This document shows positions 10,269 to 19,696 of a stretch of DNA of 64,000 nt, piece after piece. Numbering within the stretch: the first letter of the stretch is position 1; every line of letters starts with the position of its first letter. The translations under genes were made by a program, and so were the position numbers. Source of the stretch: Ilyonectria destructans (Eukaryota > Ascomycota > Sordariomycetes > Hypocreales > Nectriaceae); NCBI GenBank assembly GCA_020740775.1, contig JAHEWK010000008.1:1736001-1800000 (forward strand), read 5' to 3'. The notes beneath the pieces are model-generated. The model was not told the DNA's origin and did no database searches. It worked only from the letters and a program-made list of their open reading frames with translations.

Positions 10269-10352
10269 GATGGATTTGTGGTCTTGAAGTGAGATCGATG
10301 GATGTGTGGTCTTGAAATGAGGTCGATAGATGCGTGGTCTTGAAACGAGTTG
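10269..10352. repeat. Three tandem 28-bp repeats at the recombinase 5' end
   Basis: Three head-to-tail units, each exactly 28 bases (10269-10296, 10297-10324, 10325-10352). Each starts GATRGAT and contains the core GTGGTCTTGAA followed by a variable YGAG. They sit 15 to 98 bases upstream of the recombinase start codon, in its leader or promoter. Differences between copies are single substitutions. Confidence 0.85.
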
Positions 10353-10550
10353 TCAAAAGGAAGTAGCTCGGCGAGCGCAAGAAACAAACTGAGATGGAGG
10401 TGAGAGGATAAGGGTCCATGCGCAACCGTTGCCAGAGAAAAGTAAACACAGGCTCAAATGGAAAAGTGCCCAGATGTTGCCAGCTGTCAAATATGCAGTT
10501 CGAAATCGCGAGTGACTGGTTCAACAGGAACTCTCACTGAATCACTGCCG

Positions 10551-10578
10551 TATTTAATCTTCCTTATTTAATCTTCCG
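10551..10578. repeat. Tandem pair with unit TATTTAATCTTCC
   Basis: TATTTAATCTTCC is repeated with one extra T between copies (TATTTAATCTTCCT then TATTTAATCTTCC), inside the 422-base region between the divergent recombinase-like gene and the small gene at 10,677. It may be promoter sequence. Confidence 0.5.
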
Positions 10579-10676
10579 TTCGGTTCCTTGAACAACACAA
10601 ACTCCACAACTTCACCATCACGACCAGATCACAGCCAGACCCAAAGCCAGACCACACAAGACCCCGCCTCATCACC

Positions 10677-11125
10677 ATGGCTCCCGAGAATACCAACCCT
10701 TGTGCAGAAATCCCTCCACCCAACGCCCCCACCGAGCAAACGAAGCGATGGATGTACATCGAGGAGGCCCGTTTCCGTTTCCTGTCTTCCCAGGAGAAAG
10801 TGATTCTCAACAACCTCGAAGTTGTGAGTAATCTAACCGAACTCCGAAGTATCTCACAACTAACCTCAGGATTAGCTTTCGGCGCAGGTTGCCAAGTTGA
10901 CCGAACTGGTCATGCAGCTGTCCGAGAAGTGAGTATGACCCATCCCGAGTTGAGTGTCTCGTCTGACCATCGATTCTGTTTAGGGAAGAACCATCGTCAT
11001 CTTGACTAACCTCCATCCGTAGTGATGGTGGATCTGCCAGTCGTCGAAGCCTGGACACATCGTCTGTGGAGGGAGACGCCGAGACCACCAACCCGTGGGG
11101 CTGCTATTGTTGCCGAAGGGGTTGA
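10677..11125 (+). CDS. Small 96-aa protein divergent from the DUF3435 gene
   Basis: Three exons, 10677-10823, 10888-10928 and 11023-11125, with donors GTGAGT and GTGAGT and a CTAAC branch before the last acceptor, give 96 residues. The protein starts MAPENTNPCAEIPPPNAPTE, continues with a mixed-charge helix (QTKRWMYIEEARFRFLSS, then KVILNNLEV, VAKLTELVMQLSE), a Ser/Asp-rich linker, and ends NPWGCYCCRRG. The CYCC tail could be a palmitoylation or metal-binding site; this is speculation. A damaged paralogue lies at 3950-3523. No known family is recognised. Pairing with a recombinase gene and the presence of a broken second copy suggest a passenger gene of a mobile or mobile-derived unit. An earlier acceptor for intron 2 (10983) would truncate the protein, so the later one, which preserves similarity to the paralogue, was chosen. 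Confidence 0.6.
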
Positions 11126-11697
11126 GGACGACAACGCAGGAAATGGCTGTACATTACAAGTTTGATGCAGTAATAACCAAATGAATCTCCCTTGAACCTT
11201 GAATGATTACTGCATTGCCAGCTGGTGAAAATGTCGTCCCTTGACTGATCGTCCCTTTACTCATCATCCCTTTTCGTGGACTCATGGGTCGGGACGTTGG
11301 TTCAGTACCGATAGAGTGCAGGTTGACCGATCCAACCCAGTAACATGATGAGGACGGTTCACATTCGATTCCTCCATCTAATCCACCAGAGATGCGGGCT
11401 AGTCACAATCAATTCTGTCACGTCTAATCGAATGCGAACGGTTCACAATCGATTCTTTCGAACCCAACACAGGACGCGGGCCATGCTCCGTCGCTCGGAA
11501 TCCCAGCGCGGGGCATCGGGCGGACCCCACTCCCCAACCCACCACCTCCACCACTTCCGACACCGCGGGTCGCATTCTCCAACCTCACCTCCATCTCCAA
11601 TCGCATATCTTCCGCCATCTACTCCACGCTTCTTCCTACACTCCCCCCAGCGCAGCCTCACTCTCTGTGGCTCCCTCTCCCAGCTGGTACCCCCATC
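11126..11697. other. Intergenic, with hairpin-forming inverted repeat
   Basis: No gene supported. It contains the inverted repeat listed next, a partial direct repeat (ACGGTTCACATTCGATTC near 11354 and ACGGTTCACAATCGATTC near 11438), and then a CA/CT-rich leader for UBC7. Confidence 0.5.
11165..11215. repeat. Perfect 10-bp inverted repeat, 31-base loop
   Basis: ATGCAGTAAT at 11165-11174 is the exact reverse complement of ATTACTGCAT at 11206-11215. It lies 40 bases after the stop of the 96-aa gene and could act as a 3' hairpin of its transcript, or be a remnant of an element end. Confidence 0.5.
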
Positions 11698-12252
11698 ATG
11701 GCCCAGTCGACCGCCCACCGCCGCCTCCTCCAGGAGTACCGCGCGCTCACCAACAACCCGCCCGAGGGCATCACGGCCGGCCCCGTCTCCGAGGACGACC
11801 TCCTGCACTGGGAATGCCTCATCCAGGGCCCCGAGGGCACGCCGTTTGAGGGCGGCGTCTTCCCCGCCGAGCTCAAGTTCCCCAAGGACTACCCGCTGGC
11901 GCCGCCGTCGATGAAGTTCCTCGCCGACGTCTGGCACCCCAACGGTTCGTCGCTGCCGAGGCCGAGCGTGCGCTGGCTTCTTGCTGACTTGTTTCCAGTG
12001 TACCCCAGCGGCCTCGTCTGCATCTCCATCCTCCACCCTCCCGGCGACGACCCCAACCACTACGAGCACGCTTCCGAACGCTGGTCACCCATCCAGTCCG
12101 TCGAGAAGATCCTCATCTCCGTCATGAGCATGCTGGCCGAGCCCAACGATGAAAGCCCCGCGAACGTCGAGGCCGCCAAGATGTGGCGCGAGCGCCGCAC
12201 CGAGTACGAGAACAGGGTCCGTGGCGGTGTCCGGAGGATGCTAGGTCTGTAG
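11698..12252 (+). CDS. UBC7: Ubiquitin-conjugating enzyme E2, UBC7/UBE2G type
   Basis: Exons 11698-11944 and 11999-12252 encode 166 residues, the length of yeast Ubc7. The E2 fold is complete: the HPN motif at the exon junction, catalytic Cys90 in GLVCISILHPP, and the acidic loop insertion after the active site (GDDPNHYEHASERW) that marks the Ubc7/UBE2G group. These E2s attach Lys48-linked ubiquitin to misfolded ER proteins together with HRD1/DOA10 ligases and the Cue1 anchor. The protein has no membrane segment, consistent with recruitment to the ER. The intron is 54 nt with a weak donor (GTTCGT), a CTGAC branch and no in-frame stop; splicing it restores the family sequence HPN-VYPSG, so the spliced form is the main product. 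Confidence 0.95.
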   Translation: MAQSTAHRRLLQEYRALTNNPPEGITAGPVSEDDLLHWECLIQGPEGTPFEGGVFPAELKFPKDYPLAPPSMKFLADVWHPNGSSLPRPSVRWLLADLFPVYPSGLVCISILHPPGDDPNHYEHASERWSPIQSVEKILISVMSMLAEPNDESPANVEAAKMWRERRTEYENRVRGGVRRMLGL

Positions 12253-12491
12253 TCGCTACATCCGGAATGCGGCCGGATTACTGCCATCTATTAGGCCGGA
12301 AGACAAGAGCTTGGAGTAATGGCGTCCATATGTTTCTTCTTATTTACGTAGCATAGCATGGTGTTTACTGGCGCGGCACGGCCGCCGAAATCCTTATTCA
12401 ACACCTCAGACATCTCCATCACTTGACCCAAGACACGCTTCTATCCCGAGACTTAAACACGCTCTACAAACTCCGCTTATGCTTCATTCCA

Positions 12492-15205
12492 TCATAGTCC
12501 ATTCTCTGCCTTGAACTTGTCCCAGCTCTCATTCAGCGTGCTAAACACCAGGCCGGCAATCAACCTCACCTCGGTATTTGCATCCTGGGGAATCTAGAGT
12601 GCGTTAGTATCGCCATCTAGAAGGGTGTCGTAATGCTTACCTTGTCAGGGTGGGTCTTTGCAATAGCTTTCATGTAGGAAATCTTGACCTTGTTGGCCAT
12701 GACCAGCTCGTGCAAGCCAATCTTCTTCCACCCACTATTCTCCCAGAGGACGTGATCCATGCTACCCAGCAGAGCGCGGAGGTTATCCCTCTTGCCGTCA
12801 CGCCATGCCGAGACCCTGGCATCAACCTTCTCTGAGAGGGCAAACTTCTCGTCGTCCTCCTTTGCAGCAGCCTCGTTGGCTTCCCGCAGACGGGTGACGG
12901 CCTCGGAGCTTTTCGAGGGCGCAAGGCTAGCGGTCGCTGAGGGCTTAGGTCGTGGTTTGACGGCCGGCTTGGGCGCAGGCTTCGGCTTGGGCGCGAGGGC
13001 GTTCTGGCAGCGCTGGCGACCTTTGATCGCGTTCGCTCCACCGCCGCCCTCGACGCAGAGCTGCCAGACGGTACTGGCGTCCGCCCACTTCTCCATCTGC
13101 TCCAAAGCCTCCGCTTTCCGACTCAATGCCTTGCCATAGAGATCCTTCATGTCTCGGTTCTCATCCTGTCCACTCTCGCCCCTCACCGCAACAACCTCGT
13201 CCTGTCCATTCCCGGGACCGATGAGCTTCAGAGCGGTGTCCGCATCATCCACGGCCTGCTTCGGTTCACCGGTCTTGAGGGCCGTTAGGGCACGGTTAGT
13301 GAGAAGGACAATAACCAGAGGGTGCGTTGGGGGAACTGCCGATAGCGAGGTCGTGTACGATGAGTGGGCTGATGCATAATCGCCACGCTTGAAGTGGGCA
13401 GTACCTTGGAGTCGGTGCTGCGTCGAGGTCTGCAGAGCCACAGGGCTGATGGAAGGAATTTGTCGGGTAGGGCGCGGGGCAGGCTTCGGCGCTGGTGAGG
13501 GTCGCTTGACTGGCTGAGCTGGCCTTTGGGCTGGTCGCTGAGGGAGAGACTGGGAGGGTTTGGGCTGCTGTGAGTTGAAGAGCAGGTCGGTCTCTGGTTC
13601 AACGACCCTCATCGCGGGTGCTGGCGCGGGGGAGGCTGCCTTCTTCCTCCGGTTGGGACTGCTGTACGCAGAGAAGCTGTCATCGTCTACTGCCAGCCGA
13701 TCAAGTCTCGACTTGGAATCAAACGCGGCTGTTGGAGGGGCATGTTGCTGCCACCTTGGGGCAGGACTGGCCCGGCTTCCCGATGAGTGGGCTGGCGATG
13801 GCCCACGAGAGACAGGCTGCGATGCGGTCCTCTGCTCGGGAGCAGGTCGGCTGGTCCGCCTAGGCTCTGGACGGCCGCCAGCCTCGAGCATAAGAGCTTC
13901 GTCGGTGACGTCTGCCTTGGCTCTGGTAGACCCTTGCGTCCGGCCTTGCTGTGCCTCTCGCATCCACTTGGGTTGGCTGGGGTCGCCATCCTGTTGGAAC
14001 TCTGCAACTGCTTGCTGCACCTTCTTTTGGCTCGTCTTCCAGAGCGAGTTTGCAGTCTTAAACAAACTGCTACCCACCGCAGCAGCCGACTTGGTTAAGT
14101 CAGGCTCTGCCCTGGCGGGAGACCTGTCGATGCTCCGGGGAGCTCGGCTTGAGTTGGCAGATGAGCTTCTTCCCTGCGGTCCCTGTGGTTGTGGTGCCTG
14201 TCCTCCCAGTGCCTTTTCCTTGGATTTCCGGTGTGCCTCATCCAGGAGCCAGTTGACTGCAGCTTGTGCGTTGTAACCCTGACCGCTCTCTACCAGGGCC
14301 CGTTGAGCATCCTCTGCAGAGAATCCGTAGTCTACGAGCTGCGCTACAGCTATATCAAATGGGTCCTTGTTCACCCTGGGCCGTCGTTCAACGGGCTGCG
14401 GTGGCTCATCGGCCGAGCTCGAGTCATCGTCCTCCTCATATTCGATTGGCTTTCCGGGTTCTGGGCGGACTGCGGTTTCTTGCTTTCGCCGAACCTCCTC
14501 GACAGGGCGTGCCAAGTCTCCCAAGAAGTCGTCATCGTCGTTCGCCTGCTGCCTCTGCGCTGCGGGAGCCGGCTTCATCTGATTCAACCCAAAAGGATCA
14601 TCATCTTCCACCCCAAACCCTCCATTGTGTCCGCCGCTCGAATTTCCCCAAGCAGAAGGGTCGCTTAGGTTTATCGATGCGGCGTTTGCGGGAGTAGATC
14701 GTTGCGACTCGGGAGGGGGGTAGTGGCTAGCGCTGTCGACCTTCGTGTCCTTGTTGAAGGCGGCGAAGAGATCGTCGTCGTCGTTCCTAGCGGGCTTTGC
14801 AATAGGGGGCGGCTGAGTTGCAGGGCTCGCACTCGAGCCTCGAGATCCCAGGGTGTCCCAGAACTGGCCATTTCCAAACTGCGCTTCGGCCTGCTTCCTC
14901 TTCTCCTCCTCCTTCTTGCGCTTCTCTGCTTCCAGCTGGGCCTGTCGCTCGGCCAAACTCAGGTTCTGCTTCGCCTTGGCGGGACCAAAGTTCATCAGGT
15001 TGCTGAAGCTGTCTTGTGATGGCTTCACGGGAGCGGGCTTGGACGTGACGGAGCCCGATCCCTGGGCTGACAGAGGTGTGTTGCGTCCGGAGGCGAGTGG
15101 GGATGGTATCGGTCGCAATGAAGTGTAGGCCGAGTTCATCACAGGCTGCTTCGGCTGCATGCCTGCGGGCTTAGCAGACCAATCGAGGCCCGATAGGTCG
15201 TCCAT
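12492..15205 (-). CDS. SWA2: Auxilin-like J-domain protein (SWA2 type)
   Basis: Exons 15205-12641 and 12593-12492 (donor GTAAGC, CTAAC branch) encode 888 residues. Auxilins bind clathrin and recruit Hsp70 to uncoat vesicles. The N-terminal half is disordered, with acidic and DPF/NPF-like clathrin/adaptor motifs (DDDLFAAF, DDDPFGLNQ, DDDDFLGDL). A UBA domain lies at about 285-335 (FDIAVAQLVDYGFSAEDAQR). Pro/Ser-rich linkers follow, then TPR-like helices at about 605-740 (HRLQGTAHFKRGDYASAHSS), and the C-terminal J domain with the HPD motif (AIAKTHPDK). The J domain is completed by the small second exon (LVFSTLNESWDKFKAENGL), the typical auxilin C-terminus. ATG 15205 (MDDLSGLDW) is used; no ATG lies upstream in this frame before the ORF limit. 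Confidence 0.92.
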
Positions 15206-18200
15206 GGTGAAGGGATGGTGATTACGGAGAGTCGTCACTCATAACCCGGAATTCGTTGCTTGTCGCATCTTCAAGCGTATCGTGAGCTTGAGACCCCCCG
15301 GATCCAGGGGCGCTGGTGTGAAGTGGGGCTTGATGTGTGGCTGTGCTGTTGTGGCGTTACGATCACATGATTGGCCAGGCCTCACGGTTCATGAGCACCG
15401 GATTAGGCAGCTGGGTAACTTCACCTTCTTAGTTGATCAAGTTCAGAGTTGACTTGCTTGATTGGGCATTTTACTTTCTGGACGGGCGTACTGGAGATTA
15501 CTGTAGATAGCGAGGTTAGGTATGGAGGGGGAAATGTGTAAAGTACCGGTTGGCTGAAGCTGAAGATGGTGAATCTAGTGACTCGGTCCTTCACTTGATC
15601 ACATTTTCCGCACGTTACAACCAACATCACATCTATTCTTTTCAGTGAATTTCAATTCCAATTAGAAAAGACTCTATAGATTTCCACAAGTTCATTTCCT
15701 TCGAAGACTGCAAAGCTTGTAGTCAATGAGGTCCTGTCGTGACCTCATTACCCTACACCTTTCCACACAACGCTACGCTCTGCTTTGGCTTACAACCTCC
15801 CCTGGTGCCCGTCACAAGCTCCAGTCAGGACTAAGTTACCTACACATAAAACGCCTTCCCTTTGTGTCAATTAGCATAGAGCCAACCCTTGTGCTCTCCA
15901 AGCTCTGAAAACTTTCGGGCGCTGAGTCAGGGTTGGCTGAATTAGACTAGTCTAAGGTTATCCAACTGAACCTAGACTCGTCCTTGCTTTCTACGTGGCC
16001 AACCAATCGTTGGCCCTTAGCGCATGAGATATATTCGACACACGACATGATACGAATAACACTGCATTCTGTCACAGCATTTACGAGCTATCCTACATGG
16101 TAGGATTTTGGGTGCGGACCCGAACACGTTTTCATCCGGGCGCCGGACTTGTTGGCTGCACGCAAAGAGTAAGCTGGGGGAAAGCCAACCAAGCCACGTC
16201 AAAGGAACACTAGTGTAGGATCGAACCACAGAATCTTGAAAGTCAGGTATGAGCTTGTGGCCGCAATGCAATACGAAAATAGTAGAAAAAACGTCGCAGG
16301 ATCCACAGTGTTCAAGCCTACATGAAAGAATGCTATATTTGGTGGCAGTGATGGGACTCAGAGTATTGATCCACAATGGCTGTCAGACATTGTGGTGTGG
16401 TCTTACAGCATTGTGCATTGCCGGCAGCTTTAGCCGCGAAGGTCGCTGAGCCCGATAAATGCCAACGTGGACTAGAACACGGAGTAGCCGCAGCTGGATC
16501 AATTTCTCCAGACGCCCAAGCGAGTGGGGGACTTGTCCGTGAGAATAGAAGATGAGATGAGATGAGGTTGAAGGATTTGATTGCGTAGCCGCAGGATTTA
16601 TGGAAGCTCGCCTCTGACAGGCCTTGATGAGGGGTTTCAGAGCCAACAAAAGTTAAATATAGTACTCATGACGATGTGTTGGTTTGATGGAGGAATGACC
16701 TGTGGACTCTCATACCCTCCTCCCTTGGAGCAGTGTAGAAGGGGCAACTTACCTCTAATGCTGTCATTCTGAGGTACGTACAGAACGGAGTCCGAAGCAC
16801 ATGTCCTTCCATCCAAAGTGCCTGCAGACGCCATTCGCGCCACTTCACTGACGTAGAGTGGAGCTCGGGAGTGAGTGACTGAAGCCCCGTGATTCGCTCC
16901 CCCTTCGACTTGAAACTCGTTTCAGGCCCTTGACAGCACTTAACTAGGTTGACATTGGGGCTGGTGAAGATCCCCAGCTCCCGAAGATTGGGATAAACAG
17001 CCGGGATGGAGAATGGATGAACCAAAGCAGCAAAAGAGGAGGTGCCAGGCGGTGATCGGATCTCAAGCGCATGCGGTCGCGGATTCTGCTCGTTTGATCA
17101 TTACTTGTTCCATCATTGGTCGCGTGCGACGCGAGGGAGAGTCCGAGGACCCTTTGGATGCTAGCCCTCCACCAACCACCAACCACCAAAGCCCGTCGTC
17201 TCAGCGCACCAAACATGCGACAGCGTCATAAAGTGTCACTAGCCGCCCTGGCATTAGCACGACCCTTGGGCTGCCGGATTGCCAGACCCCTGGATTCTAT
17301 TCGTACGAATATCAAATTGCGGGAGAAGGATGCACGGCCACCTGGCCAAACAAGTTGCCTGCCCGACCTCTAAAGTTTGCAGTGACGGAGCGGTCTGTCT
17401 GCTGTGCGAAGGGGCGCGCTTGGCAATCCTATAGCTGAACACGTCCGTGTTAGTTGTGCCTTGCTGATTTCCGCCCCTCCCAATCAAACAGCTCGCTACC
17501 ACGATAATCACTCGCGTGGAGCAGCACCACGTCAGAAGCATTTCTGTTCATGCAAGCAAGAAATCCAATGAATAGTAGCCATTTCGGGCTGCTCAGGCTC
17601 CTGCCAGTCCCAGTAAGCCGGTCTGTCACTGCAACCACGGTCGGAGATTCCAGGGCGACGAGCCGCGTCGCCTGATGGCTGCGAGTGCTGCGCTACAATG
17701 CCTGGGCCGTTCGACTCGCGGAGTCCACACACGCCCCTGCAATGGCATTGCTGCCCCTGCGCAGACGCCATCCCCAGGTATTCGCTAGGCGCACCAGGAG
17801 AGATCTGGGCGTCGGATCATCGTCTCCAGGAGGGCGGCCTGCCTCGAGTTGCTGGTACCTGCATGGCGCGCGTGGCCTAACGCAGGGAGCAATGTATCTG
17901 CGACCTGCGCAGGCATACTGCGTAGTATGTACAGTATGCCCGCTCGGCTGCTGCTCTGTATCACGCTGCTCGCCGTCCAGGACCCCGAAACCTCCAACAA
18001 GCCCCCCTGTCGGATTGTCGCTTGACCCTTGTAACTGATCCAATCTTGCTTGCGACGCCTTCCGGGGCAGAATGGCCCCTGGGTGCGCCGTGCTCTGCCG
18101 TGACCCTTGCCCCGAGATCCAGGTCGGGCGATGCGGGTTCCGCCTCTTTCTCTCTCTTCGCTCAGTCCACTCTCTCTTCCTAGTTTGTTTCGACGTACGG

Positions 18201-19696
18201 AGTCGTCTTCCCTTCATTGGCTTTAACACTCGCCATCCCTTCATTCGTCTCTCTTTCGCGAGTTCTTTTCTCTTTTCAGTAGCCGAGCTAACTCCAAGTC
18301 TTGGAATCCGTCCATTCGTTTCATTGTCCACTTGTACCTCCGCGCTCCCTTACCTTCGGCTGCATCGCCCTCGATCACATACATTCCTTACCTGCGAGGT
18401 CGACCACTCTCGTTTCTTGACAACTTCGACAGACAATCGCTTACTACCCGAGCCGGGAGCCGGTGTTCCATTCTTTCTTCACTCATTCTGATTCAACCGC
18501 GAAGCCTTCCATTGTTTCCTGAGTCCTGTCTCATTTGGTCCCTGGAAAAGGAAGAAGCGAGACCATCGCCGACAAACGCCGCACGATTTTGGCCCAAGAA
18601 GACCGCCTTCGTACCACGGATTTACCTCATCTGAATTCAATTGCTGTCGGCTTGCCCGAATTATAGCGCATACGTTCTTGCGTTGAGTGTTGCGACACCG
18701 ATCACGGGCACTCCTTACAGACGCATCCACTCTCACTCCCAGACCAAGGACTACAGCCTGGAATCATCCATTGGAACTCTCTCTACTTACTGCCTTGGAT
18801 CCGAAAGACCGATACGAATTATTGGAATCCATTCTCTTGAGGCGACGAGCGTTTGATACTGAGACAGACCGACAAATTCACCAAAGACACGACCTCGGGA
18901 ATCGCCACCGAAACCATTGACAAAGCATTCTTCGCTACCTATCGCACCGATCAGCCATTTACCAGCCATTCTGCACAAGCTCGTGACGCGTATCTAGCTC
19001 GTGGCAGTGCCGTGACGCCGGGACTCAACCACGCTTTGGAATCCTGAGTCTCAGTGCCTCAGTGGGGCTTGAAAGGGTTGCACGACCACCTCTCCAGCGA
19101 GCAATAAAGAGATCCGGTACTTTGCCAAGTTTGGTCCCTGTTTTTCGATTTCGATTTCACTTTCTATCAGTTTTTGGAAGAGCTCTCTGTGGATCAGGGA
19201 GAAGCAACAAGGGGGAAGACAAGGGCAACGCAATATTGGAGTTGATTCAATCTCCACGAACCCCACAACAGGTAGAGTCGTTTTGGTGAGTCCGCCTCCA
19301 CTTACACGTCCCTCAACACCATCATATTTTCCCTCATGTATAGTTGGCGGCATGGCGAGTGAACGGATGTGAACAACGTGGGATGCAGGAGAGAGTGTAA
19401 CTTGGGGCTATACGCAAGCAAGTCTTTACCCCTGCGCCGTTCGTGGTTCCCTTCTCAGCTGGCTGCCAACCGTCTAAGTGCTCCTTCCCGTCGTTGCGAA
19501 TAACCTCACTCGCGACTGCATAGTTTCAACCCCTTCTTTATCCGACTATAACGTTCATCTTGTGCCCTCTCATCACCACTTTGCTGCCACTGGTCTCCCA
19601 ACTTCAACACTAACAAATCGTTAGACTGCCTCGTTGCGTCCCCTCTCTCATACGCACTCTTCTCAACCCCTCAAGCTTGGATACACATAACCAACC
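15206..19696. other. 4.5-kb stretch without a recognisable gene
   Basis: No open frame shows domain, codon or splice support. 15,240-15,400 is the auxilin promoter. 18,130-18,640 is a long CT-rich tract with repeated TCTCTC and TTCG runs, typical of long fungal 5' leaders, and 19,440-19,690 is a second such tract directly before the DUF1996 gene. A frame at 18,853-19,047 is protein-like but short and unsupported. A non-coding RNA or a gene with long leader exons cannot be excluded. Confidence 0.45.

Noticed and set aside
16130..16260. A tRNA gene on the minus strand suggested by GGTTCGATCC
   Set aside because: Only the T-arm can be formed; no acceptor-stem partner or A box at the right distance.
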